From: Schaalia odontolytica
GTDB taxonomy: Bacteria; Actinomycetota; Actinomycetes; Actinomycetales; Actinomycetaceae
Reading direction: 5' to 3'
Length of the DNA: 64,000 bases
Assembly (NCBI RefSeq): GCF_024584435.1
Contig: NZ_CP102197.1
Span: 1,054,001-1,118,000 of the forward strand
Both the position numbers and the translations under genes were made by a program. Shown here piece after piece: positions 38,312 through 46,299 of the stretch (the first letter of the stretch is position 1; each line of letters starts with the position of its first letter). The notes under the pieces are model-generated. The model ran no database searches and was not told where the DNA came from. It worked only from the letters and a program-made list of their open reading frames with translations.

Positions 38312-38510
38312 GTGTTCGGGTGCCGGTGGGCGATTGGCGCGCTCACCCGCTGTCGTTGGCACCCGGAATCCCCTCTGTTGTCGCTTGCGGCTGCCCGTCG
38401 TGCCTCAGCGCTTAGCTACTGTGCCACTGCGGTTGCCCGCTGTTACGTCCGCCCTCTGCCCCTCTGCTGTTGCTGACCGCTTTCCTGCTGTGCCCATCGC
38501 CTGTACTCGC

Positions 38511-38607
38511 GGATAGGTTACGAAAACACGGATAGGTTACGAGCACGCGGATAGGTTATTAACCTATCCACAAGCGTCTAACCTATCCACATGCGAACAA
38601 CCTATCC
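38511..38607. repeat. Six-copy 10-bp array, 19-bp period, inverted at the centre
   Basis: GGATAGGTTA occurs at 38511, 38530 and 38549; its complement TAACCTATCC occurs at 38560 and 38579, and CAACCTATCC at 38598. Each half has an exact 19-bp period, and the two halves mirror each other around about 38559. Forward copies 1 and 2 share CGGATAGGTTACGA. Two inverted copies read CTATCCACA, one base off the DnaA box TTATCCACA. It is not a CRISPR. It could be a multi-site operator or a protein-assembly site; the function is unknown. Confidence 0.9.
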
Positions 38608-38686
38608 GTGAAGAGCCTACCCCGGCGACTCCGCGGTGGGCTACGCGACGAGGCTCGCGGTGCTACCTGGCCGAGGCCTCGGCCCC

Positions 38687-39487
38687 TTAGATCTGAGCGC
38701 GCGCCTTCTTACGTATGCGCACGATCGTCGAGGCGATGATGGTCAGCAGGAACATGTTGAAGAGGATCGCGCCCACGCTCGGGGACGCGAGCGTCGCGAC
38801 GAGGCGTCCGGCGGGGGCCGTGGCCGCGGCGGATGCGCCGACGATGAGGCCGACGCGCAGGTCGACCATGCGGTGGCGTAGGTTGGTGACGGTGCCGGCG
38901 ATGCCGGTGGGGATCATGACGAGGAGCGACGTGCCGCGCGCGATGAGGTCGCCCGCGCCGACGGCGAGCTCCATGCCGGGCACGATGACGGATCCGCCGC
39001 CCACGCCGACCAGGCCGGAGAGAATGCCGGCGCACAGGCCGACCAGGATCATGAGGGCGCACGAGGCCGGGGTCAGCGAGACGGCTCCCTCGCGTGTGGG
39101 GACCTGCAGGTATTGGGAGACAATGACGAAGACCGTGAAGCCGATGAGTATCCAGGGCAGGGCGGGTGCGGGGAGGCGGCGCAGGAGCCACACGCCGATC
39201 TGGGAGCCCGCGAGCGCGCCGGCGACGAGGAGGGCGGCGCCCGCCCAGGAGACCTCGCCGTGCAGGGCGTAGGTGCCTGAGCCGACGGCTGCAGTGACGA
39301 TGATGGCGGCCAGGGACGTGGCCGAGGCGCGGCGCTGATCCATGCCCAGGACGGCCATGAGGGCGGGCACGATGACGAGGCCGCCCCCCACACCGAAGAG
39401 TCCGGAGAGGAAGCCCGCGCCCACGCCCGTTGCAATGACGAGGAGGATGCCGCGCAGGGTGAGGGGCTGGGAATCGGTGTTGGCCAC
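38687..39487 (-). CDS. TauE/SafE-family membrane permease
   Basis: 266 residues with about eight helices. Both halves carry the family motif: GAGFLSGLFGVGGGLVIVP (residues 23-41) and GILSGLVGVGGGSVIVPG (about 152-169). Members move sulfonates, sulfite or other organic anions; the substrate cannot be told here. It is alone on this strand, downstream of the repeat array only in the sense that its 3' end faces it. Confidence 0.88.
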   Translation of the reverse strand: MANTDSQPLTLRGILLVIATGVGAGFLSGLFGVGGGLVIVPALMAVLGMDQRRASATSLAAIIVTAAVGSGTYALHGEVSWAGAALLVAGALAGSQIGVWLLRRLPAPALPWILIGFTVFVIVSQYLQVPTREGAVSLTPASCALMILVGLCAGILSGLVGVGGGSVIVPGMELAVGAGDLIARGTSLLVMIPTGIAGTVTNLRHRMVDLRVGLIVGASAAATAPAGRLVATLASPSVGAILFNMFLLTIIASTIVRIRKKARAQI

Positions 39488-39610
39488 GCTTCTACCGTAG
39501 TACTGTGCCGTTTTCTCTTCGGGGACGGGGCTTCACCCCGCGCAGCATTCGTACGCACTCCGTGTTCACGAAGTTCGTGGGGAACTTGCTGTCATAGCTG
39601 TGGGCCCCTT

Positions 39611-39616
39611 TAGGAT
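39611..39616 (+). promoter_or_regulatory. -10 element of the 177-residue membrane protein
   Basis: TAGGAT six bases upstream of the ATG at 39623; the six bases between (GAGGAC) could also act as an RBS. Confidence 0.5.
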
Positions 39617-39622
39617 GAGGAC

Positions 39623-40156
39623 ATGACAGATACGCGTGACCCGCAAGGGATTGTTAACTTCTTCGTCCGGTACCTGGTGCTCCACGTGATCTTCCTGGTC
39701 GGGCTCCCGGTCTCCTATGCCGCGGACCTGGCACTGATCTACTTCTTTGGCTTCATGGGCTTCTTCACCTTCTTCCAGGTGTTGATAGCCATCACCCGAA
39801 AGTTCCTCGACAAGGCCGGATCGTGGAAGCCTGTCGCGATCGCGGGGGCCGTATTCTCCGACGTGGCGGTCGTGTGGTTCTTGGGAGTTCTGCTGGGCGG
39901 TTTTCTCGGCGGCCCCAGCTGGGAGCTCGTGACCGCGTGGCTGCCCTACCACTTCGTCGCTGCTTTCTTCGCGTGGGGGCTCCGCGAGATCTTCTTCTGG
40001 CTGACCCCGCGAGACGCTGCCACACCCAGCACCCCTGTCAGTCCCGCTGAGCCGGCCGCTTCCGAGAACCCGGACGAATCCAACGATGCAGACGCCCCAA
40101 CGAGTGCACCCGCGACCACCGACACCGGCACCGACGCCGACACCGACAAGCAGTAG
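39623..40156 (+). CDS. Small membrane protein with acidic disordered tail
   Basis: 177 residues, not recognised. Four hydrophobic segments (about 10-30, 36-58, 69-92, 104-120) make up the first two thirds. The C-terminal 50 residues are rich in Pro, Ala, Thr, Asp and Glu and should be unfolded (ending TGTDADTDKQ). No motif indicates a reaction. Stands alone; the nearby reductase has its own leader. Confidence 0.7.
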   Translation: MTDTRDPQGIVNFFVRYLVLHVIFLVGLPVSYAADLALIYFFGFMGFFTFFQVLIAITRKFLDKAGSWKPVAIAGAVFSDVAVVWFLGVLLGGFLGGPSWELVTAWLPYHFVAAFFAWGLREIFFWLTPRDAATPSTPVSPAEPAASENPDESNDADAPTSAPATTDTGTDADTDKQ

Positions 40157-40417
40157 TCCGTTGTCTCGGGAGCGGCTTTTACCTTTCCCCTGCCGCTAGA
40201 CAACAGGCGAAAACTGGCCCCGGCAGAATACCGGGATCAGGCCCTACAGGAAGCCGCATAACGGCCACCATTAGACGCGTCCAAGTTTCAGGGCGCAGTT
40301 CACATTGAGGCCGGAGCTGCCACCGCTAGCGGCACGGTTCTCGTGAACGCGGCGCACCCCCTGTTGTTCTCGCGCGCGAGGAGTTAGGCTCGTTGGTATC
40401 AGAGAGAGGAATCCATC

Positions 40418-40969
40418 GTGGCAAACATCCTGATCGTGTCGGCGCACCCGCGCCTTGAAGTGGACTCGGTGGCGAACAAGACCATCGTGGAGGAGCTGTC
40501 AAAGCTGCTGCCGAACGCCGAGATTGATCGTCTCGACGAGCTCTACCCCGACTACGTGATCGACGTGAGCGGCGAGCAGGCCAAGCTGAGGAACGCGGAC
40601 GTCATCGTGTTGCAGTATCCGCTGTGGTGGTACGGCTGGCCGGCTCTCCTTCAGAAGTGGGTGGAGGACGTGTTCGTCCGCGGCTTCAGCCACGGGTCGA
40701 CGGGGAACGCGCTGCGCGGCAAGAAGCTCGTGGTCTCCCTCACGACCGGGGCCCCCGAGGCCTACTACGGCGCGGACTCCGTCGACATCAACGCGCTCCT
40801 GACCCCCGTGACGGCCACGTGCTCGCTCACCGGGATGGAGTACGTGGGCGCCCTGTGCCTCTACGGCGTCTCGTATGCAAACCGCTCGGACGAGGCGTTG
40901 CTCGCCGACATGGTGTCCCGCTCCCGTGACCACGCCGGGCGCGTCGCGGAGCTGGTCGCACATCTCTAA
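40418..40969 (+). CDS. Flavodoxin-fold NAD(P)H oxidoreductase
   Basis: 183 residues. N-terminal NILIVSAHPR (FMN phosphate loop), VLQYPLWWYGWPALLQKWVEDVF and FSHGSTGNALRGKKLVVSLTTGAP are the marks of the KefF/MdaB/NQO-like family. These enzymes reduce quinones or serve as KefC partners with bound FMN or FAD. No Kef antiporter is adjacent, so a quinone or general redox role is more likely. GTG start at 40418 with AGAGAGGAA upstream. Confidence 0.88.
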   Translation: MANILIVSAHPRLEVDSVANKTIVEELSKLLPNAEIDRLDELYPDYVIDVSGEQAKLRNADVIVLQYPLWWYGWPALLQKWVEDVFVRGFSHGSTGNALRGKKLVVSLTTGAPEAYYGADSVDINALLTPVTATCSLTGMEYVGALCLYGVSYANRSDEALLADMVSRSRDHAGRVAELVAHL

Positions 40970-41002
40970 GAGTCCGCGCGCCGGTGCCGGGTGGGCGGGG
41001 CG

Positions 41003-41023
41003 GGCCTCGTCCGTCCCGAGGCC
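41003..41023. terminator. Hairpin between convergent genes
   Basis: GGCCTCG and CGAGGCC pair around a 7-base loop between the reductase and the TfoX-like gene. No T-run; weak call. Confidence 0.4.
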
Positions 41024-41066
41024 GGGGTGCCGCGCCCGAGAGCGTGTTCGCGCGCGGTGAGCGTTC

Positions 41067-41384
41067 CTACTTCTTGGCTCGCTTCTTGACGGCGGGCAGC
41101 TCCTCCCACATCGAAGTGACCACGTCGCGCAGCGCCTCGCGGTCCTCGGTCTCGACGAGGAGCATCTCCTTCGCGCCTTTGTAGGGGATGGCGCGGGGCA
41201 CGCCCGCAAGGAGCCGCTCGGAGGTGGGGGTGATCTTCAGGAGGAAGCGATCGTCGTAGATGCCTCCCACAACCTTGCCCCGGTAGTAGAGGACGTACTC
41301 GCCCATCATCTTGCGGTGGGCCACGTCGTCCAGCTCGCCGAGTAGGTCGCGCACGTACTCCAGGTATTCGTCGGTGGACGCCAT
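41067..41384 (-). CDS. TfoX N-terminal domain protein
   Basis: 105 residues. The sequence EYVRDLLGELDDVAHRKMMGEYVLYYRGKVVGGIYDDRFLLKITP fits the TfoX/Sxy N-terminal domain (RKMFGGYGxY-like core; listed here only by its pattern). The C-terminal TfoX domain is absent, as is common in actinobacteria, so a competence role cannot be assumed. ATG at 41384 has GGGGGAG upstream; the longer open frame has no family similarity. Confidence 0.82.
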   Translation of the reverse strand: MASTDEYLEYVRDLLGELDDVAHRKMMGEYVLYYRGKVVGGIYDDRFLLKITPTSERLLAGVPRAIPYKGAKEMLLVETEDREALRDVVTSMWEELPAVKKRAKK

Positions 41385-41522
41385 GTCTCCCCCTTGTCCT
41401 TCCGTGTCGGCGCGCTTGACGGGCTGACACGAGGCCGCGCGTGCGAGAGCGCCCCGGGCGGGCGTCGGGCGGGCACGCCCACGCCCCGTTGAGTCACAGC
41501 GTAGCCGACATGATCTGCGCCC

Positions 41523-41554
41523 GCGGCCGCTTGACGACTTGCCGAAGCGGCCGC
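41523..41554. repeat. 10-bp inverted repeat upstream of the ESX-like cassette
   Basis: GCGGCCGCTT (41523-41532) and AAGCGGCCGC (41545-41554), 12-base loop. Could be a terminator-like stem or an operator. Confidence 0.6.
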
Positions 41555-41655
41555 GTGGCCTCGTCCGTGACGCCTGGCCGCGCCCACAATGACCCCTGCG
41601 TAGCGCTTTTGTCTCGCCGCGTGTTTCGCCATATGCTTGCACCATCCATCTTTCT

Positions 41656-41676
41656 CTCGCGATGCCCCTTCGCGAG
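41656..41676 (+). promoter_or_regulatory. Leader hairpin before the cassette
   Basis: CTCGCGA/TCGCGAG with a 7-base loop, ending 24 bases before the GTG start and just upstream of the RBS (AGGAGG). Might influence mRNA stability or translation. Confidence 0.4.
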
Positions 41677-41699
41677 ATTCACAGGCACAGGAGGCGCGC

Positions 41700-42131
41700 G
41701 TGAGCGACGTGGGTTTCGACTCCCAGAAACATGAGCAAACCAGGCAGGATGTCCAGCAGGGGGGGGCAGGCCTAGAGTCAGCTTCCACGGCCCTTCAGTC
41801 CCTTGCTGATGCCCAGTCCGAGGACGTGTGGGGCAACGAGGTCGGCGTCGCTGCGGCGCGCGAGCAGCTCATTTCCTTCCTCACGCTCGCCCGGAAGGGC
41901 TTTGTCAAGGAGAAGGGCGGCTACGAGGACTTTGGTTCCAAGGTGAATCGGGCCGAGGAGGATTTCACGCGGACCGAGGAGGCGGCGGCTGGGCAGTTGG
42001 CGTCGACGAGCGCCGCCATGAACTCCAACGCGGCGATCGCTAACGCCGCTGCGGGGGCGGGCTCCGCTGGCTCTGCCAGTACTGCCCCCTCCGGCATCCC
42101 CAGTGCCGTCGGCGATCAGCCCGAGATCTGA
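41700..42131 (+). CDS. Small helical protein, possible ESX/WXG100-like
   Basis: 143 residues from GTG with AGGAGG upstream. Residues 1-92 look like two helices: VGFDSQKHEQTRQDVQQGG to about LADAQ, a turn at EDVWGNEVG, and a second helix AREQLISFLTLARKG with YEDFGSKVNRAEEDFTRTEEAAAG. A helical hairpin with Trp-Gly in the turn is reminiscent of WXG100 proteins, but W-x-G itself is not present. The tail (103-143) is Ala/Gly/Ser-rich and likely flexible. Its place before a PPE-like protein and a mycosin suggests the small partner of a type VII substrate pair. Inference. Confidence 0.5.
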   Translation: MSDVGFDSQKHEQTRQDVQQGGAGLESASTALQSLADAQSEDVWGNEVGVAAAREQLISFLTLARKGFVKEKGGYEDFGSKVNRAEEDFTRTEEAAAGQLASTSAAMNSNAAIANAAAGAGSAGSASTAPSGIPSAVGDQPEI

Positions 42132-42148
42132 GGCGAGGAGCGACGACC

Positions 42149-43633
42149 ATGGCACACAGCCCGATGTACCACCGCCTCATGATGTTCGTGAAGGCGGTCG
42201 AGAGAAACCTGCAGCTGGAGCAATACGACGACCTGCACAGCCAGGTCATCACTGGCCTGGACGAGGCCTCGGAAAGCTACCGCCACTACCGCGCAAACCA
42301 GGGTTTCGAGGGCGAGACCGGCACGGCGATCGATGGTTGGCTGGAGCAGGGAGACCAGCGTCTGGACAGTCGGCGCGACGCCTACCTGCACGGCGCCCAG
42401 ATGTACACCGAGATGCGTCGCGTGATGATGCATGCGCGTGAGGAGGCTGAGCGTCTGTCCCCGGTGTTGGTGGACAAGGGCTTGGATTCGCTGCGGGACG
42501 TGGCCCAGGTGACGATTCCGGTGATGAAGCACTACGGGATCTCCGGGAAGGTGGTCAGCGCCGTGGTCTCCACGGGCGCCGCCGTCTATGACGCGATCGC
42601 CGCGCAGGCCAACGCCCAGCGCGAGGCCAACGCCGCCGACATCCTGCAGCGCCTCAGCGCCTCCATGCAGGGACTAGCCGACCAGGGGAAGGTCCTCACC
42701 GAGCAGCAGCGCAGGATCGATGTAGGCGATTCAAGCACCCCTATTCCTTCTCCGAGTTCAGGTCCTTCGTCCCCGTCGGTTGCTGAGCAGCTGCGTCGCG
42801 GTCACATGTGGGTGTCTGCTCATGAGGGGGGTGTGTATCCGGGGGATCGGGATTCTGATTTTGGGCGTTCTTCCCTGCGGGGGCCGAACTCGGGCCTGTA
42901 CCCGGGTGGTTTCGATGACCCCGACGCCGAGGGCGCGCGGATGAGGGACGCCTACAAGCTCCAATCCCGGCGTATCCCCTACCGCTTGGACGCCGAAGGA
43001 GAGCCGGGCACGCGCACCAACCCCATCACCGACCCGCAGGACCTGATGGGCATCGACCTCATGCACACCCGCATCGGCGGGGACCGCCACGCCAACGGCA
43101 CCATCGGCGGCTACACCCCCGCTCCCCCCACCGACCGCGACCACCCCCTGTGGCGCATCAACGGCGGCCCCTCCACCGCCGCCCTGGGCGGAGCCGGACT
43201 CCTGGGAGCCGGAGCACTGGGAGTGGGCACAGCCGCACGCATGCACGCAAGCCCCGCCCTGGGCGCCACCACGGCGCTGCGCGCGGGCACCTACTCCGGC
43301 GTCGGCTTCGGCTCCTACACCCCACCCACCAGCCTCGGCACCGGCGTCGGCGGCACCACCGCCACCCCCGGGACAACCGGGACGAGCACGGCGGCGGGGA
43401 AGAACGCCGCGGGCAGGCCCGGCATGAGCGGCATCATGGGAGGCGGGGCCGGAGCCGGGGCCAGCAAAGACGAGAAGAAGACCCCCAAACGCAAGTACGA
43501 ACCCTTCAGAATCGACGACGAGGACGAGCTGCCCCCCGGCTACGTCAACCCCATGTCCCAAACCTACGGCTCCGACAAGGACATCACCCCCGCCCCCACG
43601 AAAGACGACGGATGGGACCCACGCCAATGGTAA
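42149..43633 (+). CDS. PPE/LXG-like two-part protein, possible type VII substrate
   Basis: 494 residues. The first part (about 1-190) is helical: MAHSPMYHRLMMFVKAVERN, then a long set of helices with QRLDSRRDAYLHGAQMYTEMRRVMM. The second part (about 195-494) is rich in Gly, Thr, Ala and Pro, with a low-complexity stretch (about 345-435) and an acidic end KRKYEPFRIDDEDELPPGY...DDGWDPRQW. This helical-head/low-complexity-tail plan recalls PPE and LXG proteins. No signal peptide and no known toxin domain were recognised. It follows the small helical gene by 17 bases and overlaps the mycosin start by 7. Codon choice changes along the gene. Confidence 0.55.
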   Translation: MAHSPMYHRLMMFVKAVERNLQLEQYDDLHSQVITGLDEASESYRHYRANQGFEGETGTAIDGWLEQGDQRLDSRRDAYLHGAQMYTEMRRVMMHAREEAERLSPVLVDKGLDSLRDVAQVTIPVMKHYGISGKVVSAVVSTGAAVYDAIAAQANAQREANAADILQRLSASMQGLADQGKVLTEQQRRIDVGDSSTPIPSPSSGPSSPSVAEQLRRGHMWVSAHEGGVYPGDRDSDFGRSSLRGPNSGLYPGGFDDPDAEGARMRDAYKLQSRRIPYRLDAEGEPGTRTNPITDPQDLMGIDLMHTRIGGDRHANGTIGGYTPAPPTDRDHPLWRINGGPSTAALGGAGLLGAGALGVGTAARMHASPALGATTALRAGTYSGVGFGSYTPPTSLGTGVGGTTATPGTTGTSTAAGKNAAGRPGMSGIMGGGAGAGASKDEKKTPKRKYEPFRIDDEDELPPGYVNPMSQTYGSDKDITPAPTKDDGWDPRQW

Positions 43634-44805
43634 CCACACGCGCCGCCCGAGCTGCACGCGCCGCCGCCTGCGCGGCCGCCCTCAGCGTCGCCACCGCCGC
43701 CCTACCCACAGGACCCGCCCACGCCGCCGACACCATCACAGCCGCCGACCAACCCTACTACGCCTACTACCACCTCGACCAAGCCCGAGCCAAAGGCTAC
43801 ACCGGCCAAGGCGTCACCATCGCCCTCCTCGACGGCGAAGTCGACACCACCGCCCCCGAACTCACAGGCGCAACCATCACCGACAAAACCCCCTGCACCG
43901 TCACTACGAGTCTGGCGAGCAAAACCCACGGGACCGCAGTCGTGTCAGTTCTCGCCTCGCCTACATACGGTATGGCTCCCAAGGCCACCGTACTGAGCTA
44001 TCGAAGTCGGGTAAAGTCCGATCCGGATGCGTTGGGCGAAGATTGCAAGAGTAAGTCAGGAAGCATGATCGCTCAGGTTGCGCTCATCAACCAAGCAGTC
44101 AACGACGGTGCCGAGATCATTAGTGTCTCCCAGAGCACGGATGAGGAACTCAAATGGGCGATTGCGCATGCACTTAGCCGCGGAGTTATCGTTGTTGCTG
44201 CCGCCGGTAACGAGGGGGAGGATGTCTTTTCCACCCACTCCCTCGACAGGTGGTCCGGTGTCGTGGGCGTCGGAGCGATCACGACCGAGGGCGTTCCCAC
44301 GGCGTATTCCTCCAAGGGCCAGGGAGTCACCACCGCGGCACTGGGCGGCCCCGTTCTCGCGCGCAACTACGAGAGCGGGCAGAACGAACCCGCCAACGGA
44401 ACGTCCATGGCCACTCCGATGGTCGCCGGCTTCCTGGCGCTTGCCCGCCAGAAGTGGCCCGACGCCACCGCCAACCAGCTCCTGCAGCTGCTCACCAAGA
44501 CGGCGCTCAACAACGAGGGCGCGTGGAACCCGTACACGGGATATGGCGTGGCGTCCCTCGGCGCGATGCTCAGCACGGATCCCTCCCAGTACCCCGACGA
44601 AAACCCGCTCATGGACAAGGGGGGAGGCCTCGCCCCCTCCCCCACGGCGGAGGAGGTCCGGCTGTACGCGGATGGCTTGGTCAGTCCTTCCGAAATCGAG
44701 GAAGACTCCTCCTACGTCTATCGCGGCCTCGACGAGTCGCAGCTGAAGGCCGCCACAAACTCCTACCCCACCCACATCGGGACCAGCCCCCGGTACCACC
44801 GCTGA
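43627..44805 (+). CDS. Mycosin-like secreted subtilisin (S8) protease without C-terminal anchor
   Basis: 392 residues. Signal peptide 1-33 ending AHA. Catalytic triad Asp69 (LLDGEVD), His101 (KTHGTAV) and Ser260 (NGTSMATP), with oxyanion Asn195 (AAAGNEG). Cys90 and Cys140 may form a disulfide. Mycosins (MycP) support ESX secretion and cleave substrates. Typical mycosins end in a membrane helix and a short tail; here the C-terminus (DESQLKAATNSYPTHIGTSPRYHR) has none, so the enzyme is probably free. The ATG at 43627 overlaps the preceding stop by 7 bases. Base use shifts near residue 93. Confidence 0.88.
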   Translation: MVTTRAARAARAAACAAALSVATAALPTGPAHAADTITAADQPYYAYYHLDQARAKGYTGQGVTIALLDGEVDTTAPELTGATITDKTPCTVTTSLASKTHGTAVVSVLASPTYGMAPKATVLSYRSRVKSDPDALGEDCKSKSGSMIAQVALINQAVNDGAEIISVSQSTDEELKWAIAHALSRGVIVVAAAGNEGEDVFSTHSLDRWSGVVGVGAITTEGVPTAYSSKGQGVTTAALGGPVLARNYESGQNEPANGTSMATPMVAGFLALARQKWPDATANQLLQLLTKTALNNEGAWNPYTGYGVASLGAMLSTDPSQYPDENPLMDKGGGLAPSPTAEEVRLYADGLVSPSEIEEDSSYVYRGLDESQLKAATNSYPTHIGTSPRYHR

Positions 44806-44971
44806 GTGGCGTCCGCGCGGGGGCTTTCGCCCCGGCAACGCCCGCCCGTGTCCCCCGCGCGCCCTCACACGCAGATCCACAGGCACGAAAAGCCTCCCAT
44901 TCCTCAGACGTCAATATCCATGTCCAAGAAACGGGAGGCAGCTCAGCCAGCCGAGGCCACGTCGCGCGCCG

Positions 44972-45322
44972 TCAGGAGCGGGCAACCTCGGTGGCGGGGG
45001 TCTGCACCAGACTCGACAGCGCGGTGATGAATCGGGCGATCATCGAGCGGTTGCGGCTGTCCTGCATGAGGTTGGGGAGCCCCTTCGTCGAGCAGGTCAC
45101 CTCGATGACGGTGCCGCCTTCGACGGGGATGAAGCCGACGACGATGCGTTCACCCCACGACATGAGGCCCAGCGGCGTTTCGAACGTGACGACACGGCCG
45201 TTCATGTCCGCGCCCGTCAGCGTCGTCGACGGGATCGTCTGAACGGCCGCGGGGGCCGCCTGAAAAAGCTGCTCAAACGGTAGGTTGATCTGGAACGACT
45301 GCGTTGTTGTCCGCATGCCCAT
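44972..45322 (-). CDS. Conserved-looking protein of unknown function
   Basis: 116 residues, not recognised. The sequence alternates hydrophobic and polar residues in beta-like fashion (SFQINLPFEQLFQAAPAAV, RVVTFETPLGLMSWGERIVV, GTVIEVTCSTKGL) and ends in a helix (RNRSMIARFITALSSLV). This resembles a small START/SRPBCC-like or DUF1499-like cup, but the match is weak. No signal peptide. Start at 45322 or two codons later. Confidence 0.55.
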   Translation of the reverse strand: MGMRTTTQSFQINLPFEQLFQAAPAAVQTIPSTTLTGADMNGRVVTFETPLGLMSWGERIVVGFIPVEGGTVIEVTCSTKGLPNLMQDSRNRSMIARFITALSSLVQTPATEVARS

Positions 45323-45484
45323 GGGTGTCTCCTTACGGTTGTGGTGAACGGCGCTCGCGCCTATCCAGCGAGGCTCTGGTTCCGATGACGAAAGGAATTC
45401 CTCGCCGACGCCGCCACCCCCTCGGGGCGGTGGCGCGCGTGCGGACCCTTCCAGCCGCTATAGAGAGTATCAGGCTCGCTTCCC

Positions 45485-45516
45485 AGAAACTATTCCGGCC
45501 AGAACCTATTCCGGTC
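45485..45516. repeat. Two-copy 16-bp direct repeat
   Basis: AGAAACTATTCCGGCC and AGAACCTATTCCGGTC lie end to end in the space between the unknown gene and the DUF4232 lipoprotein. Two differences only. Meaning unknown. Confidence 0.5.
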
Positions 45517-45558
45517 GCCTGCTTCTCCCAACGAGGGTCCACGAACAGACAGAAGCTC

Positions 45559-46191
45559 TCAGGGGCGCGGCTCGAAGGGGCTGACCGCGACCGAGGGGAT
45601 CTCCTGGCACACGCGCAGGGACAGCTGCAGGGAGGTCGAGGCGCCGCCCCCGTCGGAAGAAACATCGACCATGTCCACGTCGGTCGGCGTGCAGCCCTCG
45701 ACGCCGTCCACTGCCTCGGCGGTCAGCGTCACGCCGACGCGCCCACCCTCGGCGATCGTGTAGACGTTACCGGGATCCTCCCCGTCACGCACGGCGCTGG
45801 GCGCGGTGGTCCCGGCCGAGGAGAAGACGACCGACGGGAATCCCCCGATCCAGCACGCCGGTCCCTCGTTCGTGAACGACAGCTCAACGTATGTCGTCCC
45901 CCCGGCCTCCTGGCGGCTCGCGACTGCGGGCTGAAGGTTCGCCAGATCGCAGCGGGCCTCGTCGTCGGTGACGTTCACCTCGGGTGTCTGGGTCCCCTCG
46001 CTGCTCGCGCCGCTCTGCGCGGCGGCGTCGCTCTGCGGCGGAGCCTGCGTCGGGGAAGCCGAAGGACCGGGGGTGGTGGCCGATGCCGCGGGATCCGGCT
46101 GCTCCTGGCCCGTCTTCGGCGAACACGCGCTCGCCCCGAGGGCAAGGGCGGACAGTGCGATGGCGGCAAGGATGCGTCGCGTGTTGATCAT
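45559..46191 (-). CDS. DUF4232 lipoprotein
   Basis: 210 residues. Signal with lipobox ASAC (Cys23), then a Pro/Ala/Ser/Gln-rich linker (about 24-75) and a beta-sandwich domain that begins RCDLANLQPAVAS and has YVELSFTNEGPACWIGGFPSV, the common DUF4232 core, with two further Cys (CTPTDV and VCQEI) that fit disulfides. Anchored outside the membrane; function unknown in all members I know of. Confidence 0.85.
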   Translation of the reverse strand: MINTRRILAAIALSALALGASACSPKTGQEQPDPAASATTPGPSASPTQAPPQSDAAAQSGASSEGTQTPEVNVTDDEARCDLANLQPAVASRQEAGGTTYVELSFTNEGPACWIGGFPSVVFSSAGTTAPSAVRDGEDPGNVYTIAEGGRVGVTLTAEAVDGVEGCTPTDVDMVDVSSDGGGASTSLQLSLRVCQEIPSVAVSPFEPRP

Positions 46192-46299
46192 GGGCCCATC
46201 CTAAGGACCCTGGCACGAGCTTCTCCCCGCCACGCCGAGGAAAGCGCCAGGGGTGACACGACGCGCATCGGCGTGCCCCCGAGGCGGACCCGGCGCAGG

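Larger units (their letters stand above)
38247..38686. other. 440-bp gene-free stretch between fumC and the TauE/SafE gene
   Basis: Holds the fumC terminator and the symmetric repeat array at 38511-38607. Between about 38310 and 38505 the plus strand is rich in CTG/TGC-like triplets. No long frame looks coding; a decayed gene is possible but not shown. Confidence 0.6.
41385..41699. other. 315-bp divergent region with two hairpins
   Basis: Lies between the TfoX-like gene and the ESX-like cassette. A perfect 10-bp inverted repeat GCGGCCGCTT/AAGCGGCCGC sits at 41523-41554. A 7-bp hairpin CTCGCGA/TCGCGAG sits at 41656-41676, 24 bases before the GTG of the first cassette gene. No further gene was seen. 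Confidence 0.6.

Noticed and set aside
38511..38607. CRISPR array
   Set aside because: Repeats are 10 bp, spacers 9 bp, orientation flips in the middle, and no cas gene is near.
41700..42131. True WXG100 protein
   Set aside because: The turn has Trp-Gly-Asn and not Trp-x-Gly, and the protein is longer than a usual WXG100; kept only as a loose similarity.
42149..43633. C-terminal toxin domain in the PPE-like protein
   Set aside because: The tail is low-complexity with no nuclease, ADP-ribosyl or deaminase motif I can recognise.
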